Below are positions 7,668 to 13,357 of a stretch of DNA of 17,664 nucleotides, piece by piece. The stretch comes from CAZXMB01 sp964641715 (lineage in GTDB: Bacteria > Desulfobacterota > BSN033 > UBA1163): NCBI GenBank assembly GCA_964641715.1, contig CAZXMB010000054.1, positions 1 through 17,664 of the forward strand, read 5' to 3'. The notes under the pieces are model-generated. The model did not search any database. It was given only the letters and a program-made list of their open reading frames with translations, and had not been told where the DNA came from. Made by a program: the position numbers and the translations under genes. Position 1 is the first letter of the stretch. Each line of letters opens with the position of its first letter.

Positions 7668-8507
7668 ATGACCCTTCGACACCCCTTTCGCAACATCAAC
7701 TTTACAATAGGATTCATCATCACCCTGACGATTCTTTTCACCGCCCTTCTCAGCCTTGTTTTTACCCCTTATGATCCTAACCGGATGAACCTCTCCGAGC
7801 GATTCCGGTCTCCCGATGAACTCCACTGGCTGGGAACCGATCAGTATGGAAGGGATATCCTCAGCCGGGTGATGAAGGGAGCCATCAATTCCATGATCGT
7901 GGGCCTGGTCGCTGTCTCCATTGGCATGGGGTTTGGGATCCTTCTTGGCTCACTGGCTGCTTTTTATAAAAGGTGGGTCGATGAGACCATCATGAGGGTT
8001 TCAGATGTCCTCTATGGATTTCCGGCAGTGCTCAGCGCCATTCTCATCACCTCCATCCTGGGTCCCGGCGTGATCAATAGCATGATCGCCATCGGGATTT
8101 TCAACATCCCCATCTTTGCGAGATTGACCCGGGCAACCTCTCTCTCCATATGGGAACGGGATTATGTGACCTCAGCCAAAGCCATCGGAAGGGGACATGC
8201 AGGGATCGTCTGGAATTATATCCTTCCCAATATCCTTTCCCCTCTGATCGTTCAGGGGACGGTTCAGTTTGCCATTGCGATCCTGGCTGAGGCAGGCCTG
8301 AGTTATTTGGGATTGGGAACACAACCTCCTCACGCCAGTTGGGGAAGGATGCTCAATGAGGCTCAGACCTTCATGGGAACTTCCCCTTATCTGGCCATCT
8401 TTCCGGGATGTGCCATTGCATTAGCTGTTTTGGGATTTAATCTTTTAGGGGATGGATTGAGAGATATGCTCGATCCGAAGCTGTCAAGAATTCAGAGAGG
8501 AATATAA
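7668..8507 (+). CDS. ABC transporter permease, DppC type
   Basis: This is the second channel subunit of the peptide-type importer, 279 residues with about six transmembrane segments, the first at 12-33. DppC hallmarks are the periplasmic stretch HWLGTDQYGRDILSRV near residue 53, the EAA loop ERDYVTSAKAIGRGHAGIVW followed by NYILPN, and GLSYLGLGTQPP near residue 220. It lies 60 bp after the DppB-type gene. The gap contains short CCAATT/CCATT-type repeats. The M20 hydrolase gene follows rather than the usual two ATPase genes. Confidence 0.93.
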   Translation: MTLRHPFRNINFTIGFIITLTILFTALLSLVFTPYDPNRMNLSERFRSPDELHWLGTDQYGRDILSRVMKGAINSMIVGLVAVSIGMGFGILLGSLAAFYKRWVDETIMRVSDVLYGFPAVLSAILITSILGPGVINSMIAIGIFNIPIFARLTRATSLSIWERDYVTSAKAIGRGHAGIVWNYILPNILSPLIVQGTVQFAIAILAEAGLSYLGLGTQPPHASWGRMLNEAQTFMGTSPYLAIFPGCAIALAVLGFNLLGDGLRDMLDPKLSRIQRGI

Positions 8508-8510
8508 AGA

Positions 8511-8597
8511 GGATTCAAGGGGCCAAGGGGTCGAGGGGTCAAGTTAAACCCATGTCAATAGATACTTGAACCCATGGACCCTCGAATCCTTGAACCC
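8511..8597. repeat. Imperfect inverted repeat in the DppC-M20 gap
   Basis: The left arm 8511-8543 and right arm 8565-8597 are imperfectly complementary, with about 23 of 33 positions matching by hand alignment. Both are built from TCAAGG, TCGAGGG and CCATGGG-like words. This TTCAAGGG/TCGAGGG mosaic recalls intergenic repeats in other bacterial genomes. A TTG inside the right arm (8566) opens the downstream reading frame but is not its start. Confidence 0.6.
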
Positions 8598-8613
8598 TAT
8601 TAAAAATCTCCAA

Positions 8614-8628
8614 AGGAGAATACCATTG
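8614..8628 (+). promoter_or_regulatory. Ribosome binding site that defines a TTG start
   Basis: AGGAG at 8614-8618 is followed after 7 bases by TTG at 8626-8628. The next ATG (8633) is out of frame, so the TTG is the only well-placed start for the M20 enzyme. Confidence 0.65.
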
Positions 8629-9909
8629 AAACATGATCGTATCATCAAAGAAATTAAGCGAGAAGAATTAATCAGGCTGACACAGGAGCTTATTAGAATT
8701 CCAAGCGTGAGACGAGAGGGAAAAGGAGGGGAAGAGAAGGTCGCCCTTTTCATTGCCCATCTTCTTGAAGATTTGGGGCTGGATGTCGTGGTCGAGGAGG
8801 TGGAACCAGGTTCTCCCAATGTGATCGCAGTGCTTGCGGGTCAGTCCGGGGGTCCATGCCTGATGTTCGAGTGCCATACGGATGTCGTCACAGAGGGTGA
8901 TCCTTCGGAATGGAAGTATGATCCCTATGAGGGGAGACTGGTGGGGAATCGAATCTATGGTAGAGGAGCCTGCGATACGAAGGGAAATTTAGCGGCGGCG
9001 GTGAAGGCCGTGGAAACGATCTGTCGATCGGGTGTCCCTTTCAGAGGTAAGATTCTTCTGGGCATTCTGGTCGATGAGGAAGGGCTGATGAGCGGGGTGA
9101 AGCATTTTATCCGCCATGGATGGGCAAACGCTGTGAATGCGGCGATCATCTGTGAACCTGTGGATAATCATCTCTGTATCACACAGAAGGGGGCGCTTCG
9201 GGCTGAGCTGATCGCCACCGGCAAGATGAGTCATGGCGCCATGCCTCTCGCAGGTCTTAACCCCATTCCTCCGATGGTCTCGATTCTTGAGAAGATGAGA
9301 CAACTGGAGGAGGAGGAGATCGAAAGGCTGGGTAAGGATGCCCTTTTGGGATACCCGAGTATCACCCCCACCGTGCTTCAGGCTCCCATAAAAGGGGAAC
9401 CCCAGCTCAATGTCCTTCCCTATCAGTGCAGGGCATTATTGGATATCCGGACCATCCCGGGCCAATCCCATGAAGCCTTGAAGAAGCAGTTGGAGGATAT
9501 TGTGAAAGAGGGGGAGAGGTCAATTAGCGAGAGCCTCCGGTCTGGTTCTTTAAGAGAGATCAGGGAAGGACTTGAGAAAGGGCTTTCAAAAGGGATTTCT
9601 TTTCAGGCTCAACTCAATATATTTGAAGACCGTCCCTGGACAAAGACCTCTCGGGAGGAGCCAATTGTTCAAGCTATTTCAAGGTCCTATCGCTCTGTCA
9701 CCGGTCAGGAGCCGGTTTATGACGGTGTGCCAGGCGCAACGGATGGGACTTTTCTCACAGCATGGGCGGGAATCCCGATCGTCACCCTGGGTGCGGGGAA
9801 GCGAATGATTCCCCATCAGAAGGATGAGTGGGTCTCCGTGGAGGATCTCTACCTCACAGCCGAGATCTATGCGGCCAGCGCCCTTGAATTCTTAAAAGTT
9901 TCAGATTGA
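8626..9909 (+). CDS. M20-family metallo-deacylase/peptidase (ArgE/DapE/CPG2 type)
   Basis: The 427-residue enzyme is predicted to hydrolyse an amide bond in an N-acyl amino acid or small peptide using two zinc ions. M20 landmarks are all present: H84 and D86 in CHTDVV, D117 in GRGACDTKG, the acidic pair E151-E152 in VDEEG, E177 in IICEP, and H397 in IPHQKDEW. A lid/dimerisation domain sits between about residues 190 and 310. Translation most likely starts at TTG 8626: AGGAG at 8614-8618 is 7 bases upstream and no in-frame ATG is near. An upstream TTG at 8566 lies in repeat sequence. Its place after two permease genes suggests it processes the imported substrate, releasing an amino acid for the upstream aminotransferase. 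The exact substrate is unknown. Confidence 0.9.
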   Translation: MKHDRIIKEIKREELIRLTQELIRIPSVRREGKGGEEKVALFIAHLLEDLGLDVVVEEVEPGSPNVIAVLAGQSGGPCLMFECHTDVVTEGDPSEWKYDPYEGRLVGNRIYGRGACDTKGNLAAAVKAVETICRSGVPFRGKILLGILVDEEGLMSGVKHFIRHGWANAVNAAIICEPVDNHLCITQKGALRAELIATGKMSHGAMPLAGLNPIPPMVSILEKMRQLEEEEIERLGKDALLGYPSITPTVLQAPIKGEPQLNVLPYQCRALLDIRTIPGQSHEALKKQLEDIVKEGERSISESLRSGSLREIREGLEKGLSKGISFQAQLNIFEDRPWTKTSREEPIVQAISRSYRSVTGQEPVYDGVPGATDGTFLTAWAGIPIVTLGAGKRMIPHQKDEWVSVEDLYLTAEIYAASALEFLKVSD

Positions 9910-9952
9910 GTTCTACAAGAATGCCCTGTCCTATTTGTTTGGGGTGATTTGG

Positions 9953-10111
9953 TCAAAACCGGGTCGAATGAAAGACCTTGCTTTGGGGAATGCCTTCTCC
10001 ACTCCCTGCCTTAAACCGTCGAGAAAGGCAATGATATCGATCACAGTAGTTATAAATTCCTGAGATGAATCTCTTCTCCGCTGCCAATTTCTTAAGCCGA
10101 TCTCGATTCAC
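9953..10111 (-). pseudogene. Remnant of a Cys-motif protein (RFISGIYNYCDR)
   Basis: A 52-codon minus-strand frame begins at GTG 10111 with GGGGAG about 8 bases upstream. It reads VNRDRLKKLAAEKRF, then ISGIYNYCDRY, and ends at TGA (9955-9953). The stretch RFISGIYNYCDR resembles, from memory, the N-terminus of bacterial proteins that continue with a Cys-rich WCERCPFTxRC-like segment. Here the similarity stops right after the first cysteine, and the tail (HCLSRRFKAGSGEG onward) looks like read-through in a wrong frame. The overlapping +1 frame stays open to 9931 (ending RSFIRPGFDQITPNK) but has no start. This suggests a truncated, frame-shifted gene; a genuine small protein is the alternative. 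Confidence 0.4.
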
Positions 10112-10218
10112 AATCTTTTCTCCCCAACCGTTTCCTCAGACCAGTGTTTTTCCATTTAAAGTTCGTTAGCATTGTCAACCATGTAGGTCTAACATTGCGA
10201 ACACTTCATCGTTGAGAA

Positions 10219-10241
10219 TTTGACTGAAAAATTCAGTCAAA
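10219..10241. repeat. Perfect 10-bp hairpin, with a nearby third half-copy
   Basis: TTTGACTGAA (10219-10228) pairs perfectly with TTCAGTCAAA (10232-10241) around the loop AAA. A further TTCAGTCAA occurs at 10267-10275. It has no GC-rich stem or T-run, so it is more like a protein-binding palindrome or repeat remnant than a terminator. Confidence 0.6.
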
Positions 10242-10450
10242 AGCTTTGGAGTTCCTGACTACATAATTCAGTCAACTACTGCTAACAACTTTGGGAACCG
10301 ATGAATCAATTACCCCATGACCTAATAACTTCTTGGAGCTTTAATCTGTTCGCTTCGCTCTATGCCCTTGCCACTTTGCTTCAAGGCAGGGCCAACTTTT
10401 TTATGGGTTCCCCTTTTTCAATTAATCCACAATCTGAAAAAATAATAAGT

Positions 10451-10801
10451 TTAATCCCCTGTCTCTTTTTGTGGCCCGACCCCCCTCTCTTCTTCCATCG
10501 CCTCTTCCGCCATCGCGTCAACGTCCTCACCCATATCCTCGCCCAATTCTTTTCCCATCTTCTTCATCCATCTCGCCATGCTCTTGGGGTCCTTCTCATC
10601 GATGTCGCCCCATTTGGATGGGTCGGCCAGGTTTTCGATTCTGCTCTCCTCTGAACGAATCACCCTCACCCTCGAAAGAAGGCGCGACATCTTTTTGCTT
10701 TTGCATCGTTTACATTGAGGGACAAAGAACTCATCGGCCTTGATCAGAAGAAATTCGGAGACCTTCCCGCAATCTTCGCATCGGTATTCATAGATTGGCA
10801 T
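10451..10801 (-). CDS. FmdB-type zinc-ribbon protein
   Basis: The 116-residue cytoplasmic protein starts MPIYEYRCEDCGK, the hallmark of the FmdB/CxxC zinc-ribbon regulatory family. The four zinc ligands are C8, C11, C30 and C33 (RCEDCG and QCKRCK). After about residue 45 the protein becomes highly charged: basic at KSKKMSRLLSRV, then methionine- and acid-rich (ELGEDMGEDVDAMAEEAMEE). Family members are small proteins of uncertain function, first noted as putative regulators of formamidase or amide-related operons. The ATG has a strong GGAGGG ribosome site. It lies downstream of the MFS gene on the same strand, separated by a palindromic repeat, so co-transcription is possible but unproven. Confidence 0.85.
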   Translation of the reverse strand: MPIYEYRCEDCGKVSEFLLIKADEFFVPQCKRCKSKKMSRLLSRVRVIRSEESRIENLADPSKWGDIDEKDPKSMARWMKKMGKELGEDMGEDVDAMAEEAMEEERGVGPQKETGD

Positions 10802-10862
10802 ATCTCTCCCTCCTATCTGTCCCTGACCTCCTCCAATGGCGATTGTGTCGCAATCACTATTT

Positions 10863-10936
10863 TGTCACCCTGAACTTGATTCAGGGTCTCGTCACTCCTT
10901 GATTCTATTAGATACCGAAATAAGTTCTGCATGACA
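10863..10936. repeat. Dispersed palindromic element (TGTCACCCTGAAC type)
   Basis: The element runs from TGTCA (10863-10867) to TGACA (10932-10936). Its left hairpin is a perfect 7-bp stem, CCCTGAA (10868-10874) with TTCAGGG (10880-10886). The right half (GAAATAAGTTCTGCATGACA) is the usual second hairpin with substitutions. This class is dispersed in many bacterial genomes. It fills the gap between the MFS and FmdB genes. Confidence 0.7.
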
Positions 10937-10939
10937 TTT

Positions 10940-12127
10940 TTATCGTTTCCCCATTATGATACAGTTCATAGCGGGGGGGGAGGTTAAGGTTTTTTTTCTA
11001 ACGAAATAATAGAAATATAAGAGATTGATGAGGCCTGTCAGAACTAAACAAAGAAACATGATCCGGTAGTTGGTCCACTGAAGGATCATTCCCATGATCA
11101 CCGCACCCATGCTCGCCCCGAAATCGGAGAAGGCCAGGTAAGTCCCCATGGCCGGTCCTCTCGAAGAACCTGCAAGGTCAATGGCATAGGCGACTAAGGT
11201 AGGATAGAAGAAGGCATTGCCTATTCCCCAGATCACCGCAACGAGAATAAACATGGGCAGGGTGGTGGAGAAGGTGAGTATCGCCATGGCAATGATGTGG
11301 GCTACGATACAGGGCAAGATCACTTTTTCTCTTGAATACAGGTCGAGTATCCTCCCGCCCAGACTCCGGCTTACGATGAGGGTGATGGCCAAAGCACCAA
11401 AGAAGAGACCGGGATTGGAGACCCCGTGGTTCAATGCATAGAGGGGGAAAAAGGTGGTAATGGCCCCCCAGGTGGCACTCCCCAGAAAAGCCATGAAGGA
11501 AGGGCGAAGGGCCTTGCGGCTGAAAAAGGATCGGTCTTGAACGGGGTGAGGGTCCATGGACAGATGCTGGAATTTTCCCAGCCTGATCGAGACCCACAGG
11601 GAACAGATGGATAGACCTGTGCAGACCCAAAAGAGGAGGGTGAAGTTGGGACGAGCAATCAGATACATTCCTAAGCTTGGGGCTAAGGCAAAGGCGATGT
11701 TGATGGCTAAATAGAAATAGCTCAGGCTTTGTCCCCGGTGGGCTTCAGGACTGATTCGGGTGATCAGTGTGAAGACGGAGGTTGCAAAGAGTGCCCACCC
11801 TATTCCCTGAAGGACCCTCACGATCAAGAAAGGCCAGAAGGGTTTTGCAATGAGATAGGCCATTGAGGAGAGAGTAAATATCAGCGACCCAATGACCATA
11901 AACCTGGTTTCGGAAGTTTTTAAAAGGGCCTTTCCGATGAGGGGTCTCAGGAGGAGAGAGGAGACGCTGAAGGCCCCGATCAGGATGCCGATCTCTCCCT
12001 CCCTCGCCTCCAATCCTGAAAGGTAGATCGGCAGGGTGGGAAGGAGGATGAAGAAGGCAAAGGAAAGAGTGAATTGGGCAATGAAACTGAGAATGAAATT
12101 TCGGGTTAATATCTTATGGATCGTCAT
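10940..12127 (-). CDS. Major facilitator superfamily transporter
   Basis: The 395-residue inner-membrane protein has about twelve predicted transmembrane segments. Signature loops include RPLIGKALLKTSETR (the loop 2-3 motif region) and FLIVRVLQGIGWALFATS (TM4). A charged loop of about 30 residues near residue 190 separates the two six-helix halves. It resembles drug/metabolite exporters of the MFS; no specific substrate can be assigned. The ATG at 12127 (MTIHKILTRNF) has a modest AGGCGAG upstream. The last 15 codons cross two adjacent 8-base homopolymers (A8 and C8 on the coding strand), so the true C-terminus may differ by an indel. The gene is divergent from the crotonase gene. Confidence 0.9.
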   Translation of the reverse strand: MTIHKILTRNFILSFIAQFTLSFAFFILLPTLPIYLSGLEAREGEIGILIGAFSVSSLLLRPLIGKALLKTSETRFMVIGSLIFTLSSMAYLIAKPFWPFLIVRVLQGIGWALFATSVFTLITRISPEAHRGQSLSYFYLAINIAFALAPSLGMYLIARPNFTLLFWVCTGLSICSLWVSIRLGKFQHLSMDPHPVQDRSFFSRKALRPSFMAFLGSATWGAITTFFPLYALNHGVSNPGLFFGALAITLIVSRSLGGRILDLYSREKVILPCIVAHIIAMAILTFSTTLPMFILVAVIWGIGNAFFYPTLVAYAIDLAGSSRGPAMGTYLAFSDFGASMGAVIMGMILQWTNYRIMFLCLVLTGLINLLYFYYFVRKKTLTSPPAMNCIIMGKR

Positions 12128-12136
12128 CTCGCCTTT

Positions 12137-12165
12137 ATCTTATTCCATCGGAAGTCCTCTGTAAA
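12137..12165 (-). promoter_or_regulatory. Possible promoter for the MFS gene
   Basis: On the minus strand TTTACA (12165-12160) and TAAGAT (12142-12137) are separated by 17 bases. Initiation would fall only a few bases before the ATG at 12127, giving a nearly leaderless message, which is a point against it. Confidence 0.3.
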
Positions 12166-12181
12166 GAGTCTGAAAATTCAA

Positions 12182-12210
12182 TTGACACATCGAGGCAAGG
12201 ACATTAAACT
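12182..12210 (+). promoter_or_regulatory. Probable sigma-70 promoter for the crotonase gene
   Basis: A perfect TTGACA (12182-12187) and TAAACT (12205-12210) are 17 bases apart, 36 bases before the ATG at 12247. Confidence 0.6.
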
Positions 12211-12246
12211 TCTGATTTATTCTGACTAAAAAGGAGGTTTGGATCA

Positions 12247-13035
12247 ATGTCCTATACAACCCTTATTTTCGACATCAAGGAACATGTGGCTCACATCACC
12301 CTCAACCGGCCGGAGGCGCTCAATGCGATCAACCTGGAGTGGTCGAGAGATCTGATGCATGCCATCCTCCAGTGCGATGAGGATCCCGCAGTCAGGTCGG
12401 TCGTGATCAGCGGAGCAGGAAATCATTTCTGTGCCGGTGGCGACCTGAAATCCTTCACCTCGCAGGGCCAGGACCTGCCTTTACACATCAAGGAGGTGAC
12501 CACCTATCTCCATGCTGCCATCTCCCGTATGACACGCATGGATGCACCGGTGATTGCAGCGGTCAATGGCTATGCCGTAGGGGCTGGAATGAGCCTTGCC
12601 CTTGCCTGCGATTTTGTTCTGGCGGCCCGTTCCGCCCGTTTCAGCGTGGCCTATACGCGCGTGGGGCTCACGCCCGATGGAAGCATGTCTTATTTCCTGC
12701 CCCGCACCGTTGGTCTCAAGAGAGCCCTTGAGCTGACTTTGACCAACCGGATGCTCACCGCCGAGGAGGCGTTTGAATTGGGAATCGTCACCCGCGTCTT
12801 CCCGGCTGAGGAATTACTCGCCCAGGCAAACCAGTTGGCCAGCCAGCTTGCCTCAGGTCCTTCGAAATCGTTCGGAGCGGCAAAACGGCTGATGCAGACG
12901 GGATGGAACCAAACCCTGGAAACCCAGATGGAGGAGGAAAGCCAGACGATTGCCGATATCACCCGGACCGCAGATACTCGGGAAGGCATTCGCGCCTTCG
13001 TCGAAAAGAGGAGTCCTAAGTATAAAGGAGAATAA
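12247..13035 (+). CDS. Enoyl-CoA hydratase/isomerase family protein, PaaG-like
   Basis: This 262-residue crotonase-fold enzyme acts on a CoA thioester in the cytoplasm. The oxyanion-hole segments are intact (GNHFCAGGDLKSF near 58-70 and NGYAVGAGMS near 107-116). The two glutamates used by classical hydratases are missing: S116 occupies the Glu144 position and Y136 the Glu164 position (FSVAYTRVGLTPD against FGQPEILLGTIPG). An aspartate, D144, follows in TPDGS, as in the PaaG type of isomerase. An isomerase or related CoA chemistry is therefore more likely than straight hydration. The start has a strong AGGAGG and its own promoter. No thioesterase, CoA ligase or beta-oxidation partner is adjacent, so the pathway is open. 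Confidence 0.88.
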   Translation: MSYTTLIFDIKEHVAHITLNRPEALNAINLEWSRDLMHAILQCDEDPAVRSVVISGAGNHFCAGGDLKSFTSQGQDLPLHIKEVTTYLHAAISRMTRMDAPVIAAVNGYAVGAGMSLALACDFVLAARSARFSVAYTRVGLTPDGSMSYFLPRTVGLKRALELTLTNRMLTAEEAFELGIVTRVFPAEELLAQANQLASQLASGPSKSFGAAKRLMQTGWNQTLETQMEEESQTIADITRTADTREGIRAFVEKRSPKYKGE

Positions 13036-13046
13036 CCCAAGGGGAA

Positions 13047-13271
13047 AGCACCAAATTCCAAATTTCAATAACCAAATAAACTCCAATTACCAATGTTCAA
13101 AATTATAAACGAAATTGTTTTAGTGAAGCTCCCCGCCCACAGGGCGGGGCTTCCCGGAAAGGAAATCTCATTTATATTGTGCCCCTTGACCCCGCCTACA
13201 AGGCGGGGCTTGCGGGGCACTTGCCGGTCATGTGAGATTGGGATTTTGGAGCTTATTTGGGATTTGGTGCT
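13047..13271. repeat. Outer imperfect inverted repeat interrupted by the 109-bp element
   Basis: Left arm AGCACCAAATTCCAAAT (13047-13063) is nearly the reverse complement of ATTTGGGATTTGGTGCT (13255-13271), with one mismatch in 17. Further inside, CTCCAATTACCAAT (13081-13094) pairs roughly with ATTGGGATTTTGGAG (13237-13251). The left arm carries about 14 extra bases (13064-13078). The arms share CCAAATTTC words with the 6491-6572 repeats. Confidence 0.6.
13122..13230 (-). mobile_element. 109-bp hairpin-ended repeat, copy A (PATE-like)
   Basis: This is identical over 109 bases to the reverse complement of 17553-17661. It contains two GC-rich palindromes. One is CCCCGCCC-ACA-GGGCGGGG at 13131-13149, extended by GAAG/CTTC across a 2-nt bulge. 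The other is at 13179-13220, with outer stem GTGCCCC/GGGGCAC and inner stem CCCCGCC/GGCGGGG. The terminal GAAGCTC plus GC-rich palindrome arrangement resembles the right ends of IS200/IS605-family elements, and the lack of coding capacity fits a palindrome-associated non-autonomous element. The minus orientation is assigned by that resemblance. No transposase is in the window. Confidence 0.7.
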
Positions 13272-13299
13272 TAGAAATTGGGATTTCACCGAGGCGCTC

Positions 13300-13328
13300 T
13301 TGACCTTCTACAGGGTATCATTTATAAA
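13300..13328 (+). promoter_or_regulatory. Probable sigma-70 promoter for the spermidine-synthase-like gene
   Basis: TTGACC (13300-13305) and TATAAA (13323-13328) are 17 bases apart, each matching five of six consensus positions, 29 bases before the ATG at 13358. Confidence 0.65.
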
Positions 13329-13357
13329 GTGTCCATTTCTCATGGAGAGGTTGATTG

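Larger units (their letters stand above)
9910..10450. other. 541-bp gene-poor stretch between convergent genes
   Basis: It lies between the stops of the M20 gene (+) and the FmdB gene (-). It holds a short minus-strand frame that looks decayed (9953-10111), an imperfect inverted repeat near 10161-10202 (GTTCGTTAG and CTAACATTGCGAAC), and a perfect hairpin at 10219-10241. Nothing further is recognised from 10276 to 10450. No clear intrinsic terminator for either flanking gene is seen. Confidence 0.5.
13036..13357. other. Repeat-filled intergenic stretch
   Basis: This gap of about 320 bp has no gene. It consists of an older imperfect inverted repeat with its left arm at 13047-13094 and right arm at 13237-13271. 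A 109-bp hairpin repeat (13122-13230) is inserted within it, and a promoter (13300-13328) drives the next gene. Confidence 0.7.

Noticed and set aside
7323..7826. Minus-strand open frame of 167 codons spanning the permease junction
   Set aside because: It crosses two clear permease genes antisense and is rich in charged filler.
10301..10654. Plus-strand open frame of 117 codons
   Set aside because: It overlaps the FmdB gene antisense, has no ribosome site, and its composition reflects the acidic-tail codons of FmdB read backward.
13122..13230. CRISPR or simple terminator explanation for the GCCCCGCC hairpins
   Set aside because: There is no regular repeat-spacer array. The 109-bp unit is a single block present twice in inverted orientation, and copy A is not placed as a terminator with a T-run.
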